Assembly: GCA_903898675.1 (NCBI GenBank) | Contig: CAIUGM010000002.1 | Location: forward strand, 1-64,000 | Direction: 5' to 3' | Source of the DNA: an uncultured Verrucomicrobiota bacterium | GTDB taxonomy: Bacteria; Verrucomicrobiota; Verrucomicrobiia; Opitutales; Opitutaceae | DNA: 64,000 bases | In this document: positions 56,814 to 64,000 of the stretch, piece after piece | Position numbering within the stretch: the stretch's first letter is position 1 | Layout: the number at the start of each line of letters is the position of its first letter | Position numbers and translations under genes: made by a program | The notes under the pieces: generated by a model | Seen by the model: only the letters and a program-made list of their open reading frames with translations | Database searches by the model: none | Told to the model about the DNA's origin: nothing

Positions 56814-58769
56814 TCAGGGCGTGACGTCCGTGCGGAACGGTGATGCCGGCAAGCCGGCGGTGTTGAAGAGATTGCCGGCCGCCACATTGGCCCAACCGTA
56901 ACGGACCGCGGCCGGCCGGGCGACTTCAGGGGAGGTCACCACGACGGTGGGACCTTTGATTTCCGCGCTCGCGGGATGGAATACGCCATCCATGCCGGCA
57001 AGGGTGAAGCCGGTAAGCGGCCCGTCCTTGGCGACCAGGCCGTCGCCGATATGCGTGAACTTCATGACCGCGCGATTTTCCTCGATCAGCAACGAAGCGA
57101 AAACCGGCCCGGAGTATTCGATGGACTCACCGTAGGCGAGGGCCCGGGCGGCGAGGGCGAGCCGGGCGCCGACCGGTTGCTTGTGCGGCGGATGGATATC
57201 CTGGGCGTCGCCGCAATCGATCGTCACGACCATGGCGGTGTTTTTGGTGGCCTGGAGTGCGAGCAGCTGGGCTTCCCTGATCTCCGGCGGCTGGTCCTTG
57301 AAGGGGGCGATCTGGACGTAGAGGAACGGGAATTCACCCTGGCCCCAGGCCTTCCGCCAGTCGGCGATGAGGGCCGGCAGGAGCGTGCGGTACTGGTGGG
57401 AGCGGTCGGCGTTGGCTTCGCCCTGGTAGAAAACGGCCCCGCGGATCGCATAGGGCACGAGGGGTGCGATCATGGCGTTGTAGAGCACGGTGGGCGCGGA
57501 GACGCTACTGGTGACATCCACGGGCGGTCCGTGCAGGGGATCCAAGGCCGCGGCAAAGCGGCAAAGCCACGGCCCCGCCAGTGAGACCGGGGTTTCGCTG
57601 CCGCCGGCGGGGGCGATCTCGAACGGAAGATGACGATCCCAGATGCCACCACCGCCGCCGGTATCAAGCACGCGCACGGCGATGACGTTGCCTTGCGGCT
57701 TCAGCAGCGCCGCGGACACGCGGTAGACCCGCGGTGTATTGTAACCTGAGGTGGCTCCGACCTCGGTGCCGTTGAGCCAGGTCGTGTCGACATCGTCGAT
57801 GGCACTCAGCCGCAGTTCGATGTCGCGGCCGTTCCAGCCCGGCGGCAGGTCGAAGGTCTTGCGAAACCACACGACGCCGTCGAATCCCGGGTGGCCGGCG
57901 TCTTCCCAGAGGGTCGGCAGGTTCATGGTCTCCCAGGCGGTTGCATCCAGTGAGGACGCGTTCCACGGGCTGCTCCCGCTGCCCGGGTCGTTGTCCTGGT
58001 ACCACCGGGCCAGGCGGCTGAGGTAATCCTGCTTGGCCTTGACCGCATCGGCCGCCACCCGGCCCATCTGGTCGATGGTCTCGTTGAATTCCGGAAACGC
58101 ACCCAGCCCCGCGCGGCTGGTCCAGGCTTCCGCCGGCGTGCCGCCGATGGAGGAGTGGATGATGCCGACCGGCACGTGCAGCGCCTGCTGCAGATCACGG
58201 GCGAAAAAATAGCCAACGGCCGTGAAGTCGCCGGCCGTCGCCGGAGAGCAGACGGTCCACGATCCCCCGGTGGCGATTGGTTGCGGCGTGAACGCCGCGC
58301 GCTGCGGGACGTAGAACTCACGGATGAGTGGGTGATCGGCGGCTGCCACCTCCTGCTCCCATTGAAAGATGGGTTGCTGGGGCGGACGGGGTCCGAGCTG
58401 GCGCTCCATGTTGGACTGGCCGCCGCAGACCCAGACTTCACCGACCAGGACGTCGTTAAATTTGATCGGCTGGGCTGTCGCGCTGCCCCGAATGGTCAGC
58501 GACCGGCCTTTGGCGGAAACGCGCAGCGCGGCCAGGTCAAGCCGCCAGAGGCCGTCGGCCCCGGCCTTGGTGGATTTTTTCTGACCGGCAAATTCGACGG
58601 TCACGGTCTCGCCCGCATCAGCCGAGCCCCACACCGGCACTGGCCGGCCATGCTGCAGGACCATGTGGTCGCCAAGCGGACTCGCGGGGTGAACGGCGGC
58701 CTGGAGCGTGAGCGCGAGGAAGGTCAGGCCGACGGCCGTAAGCCGGAAACAGAAGGAGGGTATTTTCAT
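56814..58769 (-). CDS. Sialate O-acetylesterase-like secreted esterase
   Basis: ATG at 58769 (MKIPSFCFRLTAVGL) gives a signal peptide and 651 residues. The SGNH esterase core has VLVGEVWVCGGQSNMERQLG with the nucleophile Ser, VGIIHSSIGGTPAEAWTSRA and a late VTIDCGDAQDIHPPHKQPVG with the catalytic Asp/His. A GH2-type sugar-binding jelly roll is inserted at about residues 290-400 (VVWFRKTFDLPPGWNGRDIE; TTWLNGTEVGATSGYNTPRV). This is the domain order of bacterial sialate 9-O-acetylesterases, which remove acetyl groups from sialic acids or other glycans. Its stop lies nine bases from that of the convergent LysM gene. Confidence 0.87.
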   Translation of the reverse strand: MKIPSFCFRLTAVGLTFLALTLQAAVHPASPLGDHMVLQHGRPVPVWGSADAGETVTVEFAGQKKSTKAGADGLWRLDLAALRVSAKGRSLTIRGSATAQPIKFNDVLVGEVWVCGGQSNMERQLGPRPPQQPIFQWEQEVAAADHPLIREFYVPQRAAFTPQPIATGGSWTVCSPATAGDFTAVGYFFARDLQQALHVPVGIIHSSIGGTPAEAWTSRAGLGAFPEFNETIDQMGRVAADAVKAKQDYLSRLARWYQDNDPGSGSSPWNASSLDATAWETMNLPTLWEDAGHPGFDGVVWFRKTFDLPPGWNGRDIELRLSAIDDVDTTWLNGTEVGATSGYNTPRVYRVSAALLKPQGNVIAVRVLDTGGGGGIWDRHLPFEIAPAGGSETPVSLAGPWLCRFAAALDPLHGPPVDVTSSVSAPTVLYNAMIAPLVPYAIRGAVFYQGEANADRSHQYRTLLPALIADWRKAWGQGEFPFLYVQIAPFKDQPPEIREAQLLALQATKNTAMVVTIDCGDAQDIHPPHKQPVGARLALAARALAYGESIEYSGPVFASLLIEENRAVMKFTHIGDGLVAKDGPLTGFTLAGMDGVFHPASAEIKGPTVVVTSPEVARPAAVRYGWANVAAGNLFNTAGLPASPFRTDVTP

Positions 58770-58945
58770 GCGGGTAACAACAGGATGGGGAATTGACGGG
58801 ATCGGGCCGGGGGCAAGGGCAGGCGAGGGGTACGCGCCGACCGGGAATATTATGAAGCCACACCGGCGCGGTTTGCCAAGCCTGATGAGGGCCAAGCCCG
58901 CCGTGGCTTGACCAGTCGGAGACAGGCGCGTTTTGTTTTGGCTTC

Positions 58946-60100
58946 ATGCCGACGACCTCGCGCCGGACCAGCCGCTTTACGGAATCGCTCATCCGCGAAA
59001 TGACGCGCGTGGCCCTGCGCCATGACGCCATCAACCTCTCGCAGGGATTCCCCGACCACAATCCCCCGCGCGAACTGCTCGAGGCGGCCAAGGCGGAGAT
59101 GGATGGGGACAACCACCAATATGCCATCACCTGGGGCGCAGCGCCGCTGCGCGAGGCACTGGCGGAAAAAATCAGCCGCGACACGGGGCTGCCCTGCGAC
59201 CCGGCGCAGAACCTCATCGTCACCTGCGGTGCGACCGAGGCGATGATGGTGGCGGTAATGACGGTGTGCGATCCGGGCGACAAGATCGGGATGTTCTCCC
59301 CGTTCTACGAGAATTACAGCGCCGATGCGATCCTCACCGGCTGCCAGCCGGTGCACGTGAGCCTGCAGCCGCCGGACTACACCTTTGATCCGGCCGAACT
59401 GCGCCGGGTCTTCGCGGATGGCCTCAAGGCATTTATTCTGTGCAACCCGTCCAACCCCTGCGGCAAGGTCTTCACGCGGCCGGAACTGCTCCAGATCGCC
59501 GCCTTGGCGGAGGAGTTTGATGTCTGGGTCATCACCGATGAGGTCTACGAGCACATCGTGTTCGCGCCGCACCGGCATGTGTATTTTTCCGCGCTGCCCG
59601 GCATGGCGGCGCGCACGATCATGTGCAGCTCGCTGTCGAAGACCTTTGCCATCACGGGCTGGCGGCTCGGCTATGTGTTTGCGGCACCGGCCGTGGTCAA
59701 CCAGGCGCGCAAGGTGCATGACTTCCTCACCGTCGGTGCCGCCGCTCCGCTGCAGCACGCCGTGGTTGCCGGGTTGAAACTGCCGGCAACCTACTATGAG
59801 AAACTAGCGCGTGACTACACCGACCGGCGCGACCTCCTGCTGGGTTACCTCGACCGGACCGGGCTGGGCTACACCCGGCCACAGGGCGCGTACTTTGTGA
59901 TGCTGGACATCTCACCGTTCGGTTACGCCAACGATGTCGAGTTCGCCCACTGGATGACGCGCGAGATCGGCGTCGCGCCGGTGCCGGGCTCGGTGTTTTT
60001 CGCCGTGCCGGAGCACAGGTACGTCCGGCTGAATTTCGCCAAGAAACACGAGACCCTGCACGCGGCCGGCGAGCGCTTGCTGAAACTGAAGCGCGGCTAG
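58946..60100 (+). CDS. Class I/II aminotransferase (PLP-dependent)
   Basis: The 384-residue product is a fold-type I aminotransferase. INLSQGFPDHNPPRELLEAA is the substrate loop seen in the methionine/kynurenine aminotransferase subgroup (YbdL/KAT-like). PLP contacts are seen in VTCGATEAMMVAVMTVCDPG, LCNPSNPCGKVFTRPEL, ITDEVYEHIVF and the Lys in SSLSKTFAITGWRLGY. A C-terminal RLNFAKKHETL carries the carboxylate-binding Arg. The exact amino acid substrate cannot be read. It is convergent with sufS, nine bases apart. Confidence 0.88.
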   Translation: MPTTSRRTSRFTESLIREMTRVALRHDAINLSQGFPDHNPPRELLEAAKAEMDGDNHQYAITWGAAPLREALAEKISRDTGLPCDPAQNLIVTCGATEAMMVAVMTVCDPGDKIGMFSPFYENYSADAILTGCQPVHVSLQPPDYTFDPAELRRVFADGLKAFILCNPSNPCGKVFTRPELLQIAALAEEFDVWVITDEVYEHIVFAPHRHVYFSALPGMAARTIMCSSLSKTFAITGWRLGYVFAAPAVVNQARKVHDFLTVGAAAPLQHAVVAGLKLPATYYEKLARDYTDRRDLLLGYLDRTGLGYTRPQGAYFVMLDISPFGYANDVEFAHWMTREIGVAPVPGSVFFAVPEHRYVRLNFAKKHETLHAAGERLLKLKRG

Positions 60101-60109
60101 GCGCGGGCT

Positions 60110-61354
60110 TCAGCCCGCGAAGAACTTCTGGATCTTCTGCAGCGTCTGCACGAGGCGCTCGATCTCTTCCTCGGTGTTATAAAGGTAGAAGCTCGCGCGG
60201 GAGGTGGACGACAGGCCGAGCTTGCGCATCAGGGGCTGGTTGCAGTGGTGGCCGCCGCGCAGGGCGACGCCTTCCTGGTCGGCCATCGTGACCACGTCGT
60301 GGGCGTGCACGCCGGGCAGATCGAAGCTGATGACGCCGCTGCGGTGATGGGCCGGCCCGAGCATCCGGATGCCGGGAATCTCGGCGGCCAGCCGGGCGTA
60401 GGCGTGGGCGGCGAGTTTCTCGTCGTGCTGCGCGATCGCCTCGCGGCCGAGGTCGTCGAGGTAGTCCATGGCGCGGGCGAGCGCGATGACGTCCGCAATG
60501 TTGGGCGTGCCGGCCTCGAACTTCTGCGGGGCGGGCGCCCACTTGCTCTCAAAGTACTCCACGTTGGAGATCATGCTGCCGCCTCCGCGGTAGGGCGGCA
60601 TGGCGTCGAGCAGCGCCTTGCGGCCGTAAAGGATGCCGACGCCGGTCGGGCCGCACATCTTGTGGCCGGACAGGGCGAGAAAATCGCAACCCATCGCGCG
60701 AACATCGAGCGGCATGTGGCCGGCGCTTTGCGCCGCGTCGACCACGGTGAGCGCGCCGACCCTGCGGGCTGCGGCGCAAAGTTCGGCAGCCGGATTGATG
60801 ACGCCGAGCGTGTTGGAGACGTGCGTGAACGCGAAAATCTTCACGTCCGGCGTGAGCACCTTGGCCAGCTGCGCGAGGTCGAGCGCGCCGCTGTCGCCGG
60901 CGACGACGGGGAGGTAGCGCAGCTTGGCGCCGGTGCGGCGGGCGAGGAGCTGCCAGGGCACCAGGTTGGAGTGGTGCTCCATTTCGGTGAGCAAAATGAC
61001 ATCGCCGGCCTTCAGGTTCTCGTCACCCCATGCATTGGCGACAAGGTTGATGCTGTCGGTCGTGCCGGCGGTAAACACGATCTCGCCCGGCTCGGCGGCG
61101 TGCAGGAATTTCGCGCTGCGCTCGCGGGCCGCCTCGTAGGCAAACGTCGCGCGCATCGACAGCGTGTGGATGCCGCGGTGCACGTTGGCGTTGTCGTGCT
61201 CGTAGTAGTGGGTGAGCGCGTCGATGACGCACTGCGGCTTCTGTGACGTGGCGGCGTTGTCGAGGTAGACGAGCGGCCGGCCGTTGACCTGCTGGTCAAG
61301 GATCGGGAAATCGGCGCGGATGTTCTGCCAGGCTTTGTTCATCGCTGTGATCAA
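60110..61354 (-). CDS. sufS: Cysteine desulfurase SufS
   Basis: The 414-residue product is a group II cysteine desulfurase. It has RPLVYLDNAATSQKPQCVID at the start, TDSINLVANAWGD, the PLP Lys in ALSGHKMCGPTGVGILYGRK, and the active-site Cys in ALRGGHHCNQPLMRKLG (usual RxGHHCAQP). It removes sulfur from cysteine for iron-sulfur cluster assembly. It overlaps sufU by four bases (ATGA), so the pair is co-translated and SufU is the likely sulfur acceptor. Confidence 0.95.
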   Translation of the reverse strand: MITAMNKAWQNIRADFPILDQQVNGRPLVYLDNAATSQKPQCVIDALTHYYEHDNANVHRGIHTLSMRATFAYEAARERSAKFLHAAEPGEIVFTAGTTDSINLVANAWGDENLKAGDVILLTEMEHHSNLVPWQLLARRTGAKLRYLPVVAGDSGALDLAQLAKVLTPDVKIFAFTHVSNTLGVINPAAELCAAARRVGALTVVDAAQSAGHMPLDVRAMGCDFLALSGHKMCGPTGVGILYGRKALLDAMPPYRGGGSMISNVEYFESKWAPAPQKFEAGTPNIADVIALARAMDYLDDLGREAIAQHDEKLAAHAYARLAAEIPGIRMLGPAHHRSGVISFDLPGVHAHDVVTMADQEGVALRGGHHCNQPLMRKLGLSSTSRASFYLYNTEEEIERLVQTLQKIQKFFAG

Positions 61355-61806
61355 TCCCCGGGCAGCTCGGTCGTGGCGGGCTTCTCGTCGCCCTTGGCGG
61401 CGTTAAGGGCGGCGTGCCAGCCGAGGGTGGCGCACTTGATGCGGGCGGGGAACTGGTAGACGCCGGCGAGGGCGGCGAGGTCGGACATGTTGTCGTCCTC
61501 GACCTTGCCGGTGGTCACCATCTTGTGGAGGTCGGCGTAGATCGCCTCGGCCTCGGGGATGGTCTTGCCCTTCAGGTTGACGGTCATAAGCGAGGCGCTC
61601 GCCTTCGAGATCGCGCAGCCGCTGCCTTGGAAGCTGACGTCGGCAATGCGATCGCCCTCGAGCTTCACATAGACCGTGATCTGGTCGCCGCACATCGGAT
61701 TGTTGCCGCTGCCGACGCGGTTGGCGGTGGGCAACACCGAGTAATTCCGCGGGCGGCGGTTGTGGTCGAGGATGACGGACTGGTAGAGGTCGGTGAGATC
61801 TTGCAT
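61351..61806 (-). CDS. sufU: SufU-type iron-sulfur assembly protein
   Basis: The 151-residue product begins LTDLYQSVILDHNRRPRNYS and has the three conserved Cys positions: NPMCGDQITVYV, FQGSGCAISKASASL and ARIKCATLGWHAAL. The insertion before the last Cys (GVYQFPARIK) is the SufU rather than IscU type, and an Asp next to the first Cys site fits the zinc ligand. It accepts persulfide sulfur from SufS for cluster building. The rest of a SUF system (SufBCD) is not in the window. Confidence 0.92.
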   Translation of the reverse strand: MQDLTDLYQSVILDHNRRPRNYSVLPTANRVGSGNNPMCGDQITVYVKLEGDRIADVSFQGSGCAISKASASLMTVNLKGKTIPEAEAIYADLHKMVTTGKVEDDNMSDLAALAGVYQFPARIKCATLGWHAALNAAKGDEKPATTELPGD

Positions 61807-61915
61807 CGCCGGAAACGTGAAGGGCAGAGGCTACGCCGGGACGTGCATTTGGCAAACAGAGTTTCACGCCTGGGAGCAGGGCCGCGAACCCCCATTCGGT
61901 CTCATCGGTTGGGGT

Positions 61916-61938
61916 GGGGCGCAGTCTTGCTGCGCCCC
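61916..61938. repeat. REP-like hairpin between sufU and the NADH dehydrogenase gene
   Basis: GGGGCGCAG (61916-61924), loop TCTTG, CTGCGCCCC (61930-61938). The right arm plus flank (CTGCGCCCCTGCCG) also occurs at 31541-31554, within another hairpin. No T-run follows. Confidence 0.6.
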
Positions 61939-61944
61939 TGCCGA

Positions 61945-64000
61945 CTACGTTGTGGCAGTTGGGGCCGCGACCGGCGCCGAGGGCGGGCCGACCACCTGCA
62001 TGATGCGGGCGATCATCTTGCGGGCGCGGATGACCCCGGCGATGCGGCGGCCAGTCACGTCCTCTACGACGGGCAGCCACTTATGCCCGTGCTCGCGAAA
62101 CGTGGCGGCGGCGATCAGGGCGGTGTCATTCACCGTGATGATCGCCGGGTCCGCGATCATGAATTCGCTCAAGGGTGTTTCAGGTGCGATGCCACTGGCT
62201 TGCGCCCGGAGCAGATCCGTGAGCGTCACGAGTCCGTCCAGTCGTTGCCCGTCCGCCGAAACCAGAAAGAAGGGCGACTCGTTGTTCGCAAACAGACGGG
62301 TGACCTCGAGCAGGCTGGCGGCGGGCTTCAGCCGCGGGTCGGGCGCCGGCTCGATAAACTCGGCCAGCTTGAATTCCAGCAGGGCGGCGCGCACGCGCGG
62401 GCGCTCCTGCCACGTGTTGGGGGTGCGCCGCGCGATGGCTGCCATGAGCGCGGCGCGGAGCGGGGCAAGGGTCTTGGAGATGGAGGTGAAGACATTCCGG
62501 CCCATCACGATCACCTCCACCGTCGTGCGCGCCCGGACCGAGGCGCTGCGGGGCCGGTTGTCGATCAGGGCTTGTTCGCCGAAGAAACTGCCGGCGTTGA
62601 GCACGGCGATGATTTCACCGTCCGGGTGCTCCGGCGTGGGCCGGCACACTTCCACCTCACCCTGCTCGATCACATAGAAATTGGACGGGGATTCCCCCTG
62701 GCGGATGATGTAGTCGCCCGGCTCGTAGTGCGCGTGGGTCACGCGGTCGGTGACATCGGTCTTGATGAAGCTCAGGTCGCGCGGGAAAATCAGCAGCCAC
62801 GCCCAGTCGAACCCGACCTGGATGCGGCGCGACCAGTCCGGCAGCTTGAAGAGGTACACCCCGCGCCAGGTGAACCACGCCCAGAAGCCCGAGAGCTTGA
62901 AGCCGAACATCTCGGCGACGGCGCTGTGCCCGCCGATGGAGCAGAGCTGGCCGAGCACCCGGAAGGAGAACGGCCGGGTCGGCTCGCCCGCGAGGGTGCG
63001 GATAATGTTGGCGGCGCACTGCCGGCCCTGGCGCTCAGCAAACTGGCCGGTGGGAGGGGAGGGCAGGCCGTCGACGGCATTGATGATCGAGGCGCAATCC
63101 CCGATGGCCCACGCGTTGGCCTGGCCGCGGAGGCGCATGTCGGGCTCGGTCAGGATCCGGCCCTTCTCCTTCGGGGTGTCGAGCCGCTCGATCACCGGCG
63201 CGGTCGTGCTGCCGATGGTGCAGACGATGGTGCCGCCGTGGACAAACTCGTCCTTCAGCCCCACGCCTTCGCCGGTGGCGAGCTGCACGCGGGCATTGAG
63301 CTTGATGGTGACCCCGGCCTTTTCCATCTTCCCGCGGGCGAACTCGCGCAGGGGCGGACTGATTTCCGGGAGCAACTGGTCGCGCGAGTGGATCAGCGTG
63401 ACGCTGATGTCCTCCTCGCGGACGTTGCTGTAGAAACGCCGGCTGCTGCGGACGAGATCATTGATTTCGCCGGCGGTCTCGACCCCGCTGTAGCCGCCGC
63501 CGACCACGATGAAGGAGAGAAACCAGCGCCGGCGCTCCGGGTCGTCGCAGACCTCGGCCTTCTCCATCTGCGAGATGACATGCATGCGGAGGACCGCGGC
63601 GTCGCCGACCGTCTTCAGGGGGAAGGCGTGGTCCGCCATGCCGGGCACGACGTTGAGGTTCGAGATGTTGCCGCAGCCGATGACGATCTGGTCGTAGGGC
63701 AGCTGGCGCGGGAGGCCGTCATAGCCCTCGTACTCGAGCGTGCTGGTGACGAGGTTGATGTTTCGCACCTCCTCGGTGCGGCACATGACGTCGGGCAGCA
63801 ACTGGCGGAGGGGCACGACGACATCCAGCAAGTTGAGCGAGGAGCCGACGGCGTCCGCCAGAAGCGGACTGAAGACCAGGTGGTTTTCCTTGTTGAAGAG
63901 AATCAGTTCCGCGTCGCGGTCGCGCAGCGAGGCGCGCAAGGTCCGGGCGCACATCACGCCGCCAAAACCGCCGCCGACAATGACAATCCGTTTCTTGGCC
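61945..64000 (-). CDS. Type II NADH dehydrogenase-like FAD protein fused to cNMP-binding and CBS domains (5' end beyond window)
   Basis: The reading frame is open to the window edge. An internal ATG at 63957 is not the real start, because the Rossmann motif (IVIVGGGFGGV) is read upstream of it to 64000. The N-terminal about 400 residues are an NDH-2-like flavoprotein: FVVVGGGYSGVETAGEIND-type second dinucleotide site, RLRGQANAWAIGDCASI and a C-terminal WFTWRGVYLFKLP membrane-anchoring region. A cyclic-nucleotide-binding domain follows (YEPGDYIIRQGESPSNFYVI; FFGEQALIDNRPRSASVRAR). Two CBS motifs close it (DGLVTLTDLLRA; RRIAGVIRARKMIARIM). It should oxidise NADH without pumping protons, with ligand-controlled activity inferred from the added domains. 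Confidence 0.85.
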   Translation of the reverse strand, partial: AKKRIVIVGGGFGGVMCARTLRASLRDRDAELILFNKENHLVFSPLLADAVGSSLNLLDVVVPLRQLLPDVMCRTEEVRNINLVTSTLEYEGYDGLPRQLPYDQIVIGCGNISNLNVVPGMADHAFPLKTVGDAAVLRMHVISQMEKAEVCDDPERRRWFLSFIVVGGGYSGVETAGEINDLVRSSRRFYSNVREEDISVTLIHSRDQLLPEISPPLREFARGKMEKAGVTIKLNARVQLATGEGVGLKDEFVHGGTIVCTIGSTTAPVIERLDTPKEKGRILTEPDMRLRGQANAWAIGDCASIINAVDGLPSPPTGQFAERQGRQCAANIIRTLAGEPTRPFSFRVLGQLCSIGGHSAVAEMFGFKLSGFWAWFTWRGVYLFKLPDWSRRIQVGFDWAWLLIFPRDLSFIKTDVTDRVTHAHYEPGDYIIRQGESPSNFYVIEQGEVEVCRPTPEHPDGEIIAVLNAGSFFGEQALIDNRPRSASVRARTTVEVIVMGRNVFTSISKTLAPLRAALMAAIARRTPNTWQERPRVRAALLEFKLAEFIEPAPDPRLKPAASLLEVTRLFANNESPFFLVSADGQRLDGLVTLTDLLRAQASGIAPETPLSEFMIADPAIITVNDTALIAAATFREHGHKWLPVVEDVTGRRIAGVIRARKMIARIMQVVGPPSAPVAAPTATT

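Overview
The window looks like the chromosome of a free-living, GC-rich Verrucomicrobiota bacterium, most likely in or near the Opitutaceae. This is inferred from gene content and style, not from a database search. The clues are a GH51/esterase set for plant polysaccharides, sialate O-acetylesterase-like secreted enzymes, a fused exosortase/EpsI protein beside exopolysaccharide genes, a PilM-N-O-P-secretin operon resembling the Akkermansia pilus-like locus, RNase Y together with RNase G/E, and a 33-residue bS22/COX24-like protein. Most genes lack an obvious Shine-Dalgarno sequence.

Layout. 0.3-2 kb: a TetR regulator with a palindromic operator candidate and a DUF3237 protein. 2.2-8.3 kb: a same-strand hemicellulose cluster (GH51 arabinofuranosidase, SGNH esterase, alpha/beta-hydrolase esterase, type B carboxylesterase). 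8.5-12.6 kb: a 4,113-bp transposon bounded by 26-bp perfect terminal inverted repeats and a 5-bp target duplication (TAAAC). It has no visible transposase and carries an HTH gene, a broken DUF2130 gene, a 5'-truncated STAND-like ATPase and a gene ending in a HEPN-like RNTLAH motif. It landed on the stop codon of the RNase G/E gene. 12.6-15.7 kb: rng and rodA. 15.7-24.6 kb: exopolysaccharide/O-antigen genes (polymerase/ligase, GT2, flippase, two GT4, GT9) ending in the exosortase-EpsI fusion. 24.7-29.8 kb: rny, queF, a DEDDh-type exonuclease, a WecG/TagA glycosyltransferase and an MFS transporter. 29.9-32.0 kb: an M28 peptidase and a PtsN-like EIIA protein. 32.2-37.3 kb: gyrB-gyrA on the minus strand. 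37.5-39.2 kb: a coiled-coil zinc-ribbon protein, RNase P RNA (rnpB) and rpsT. 39.2-45.4 kb: an AddB-like/AddA-like helicase-nuclease pair and the bS22-like gene. 45.7-50.4 kb: the pilus/secretin operon. 50.5-53.0 kb: polyprenyl synthase, ECF sigma factor and its probable membrane partner. 53.1-56.8 kb: class I fumarase, KdsD and a LysM lipoprotein. 56.8-64 kb: sialate O-acetylesterase, aminotransferase, SufS-SufU and an NDH-2/cNMP/CBS fusion that runs off the end.

The part most likely to be undescribed is the transposon and its ATPase + HEPN-like pair, which looks like a damaged or reduced conflict (defence) module carried on a non-autonomous element. The housekeeping regions are otherwise ordinary. 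Many long antisense open frames exist over the GC-rich genes; they are composition shadows and were left out.
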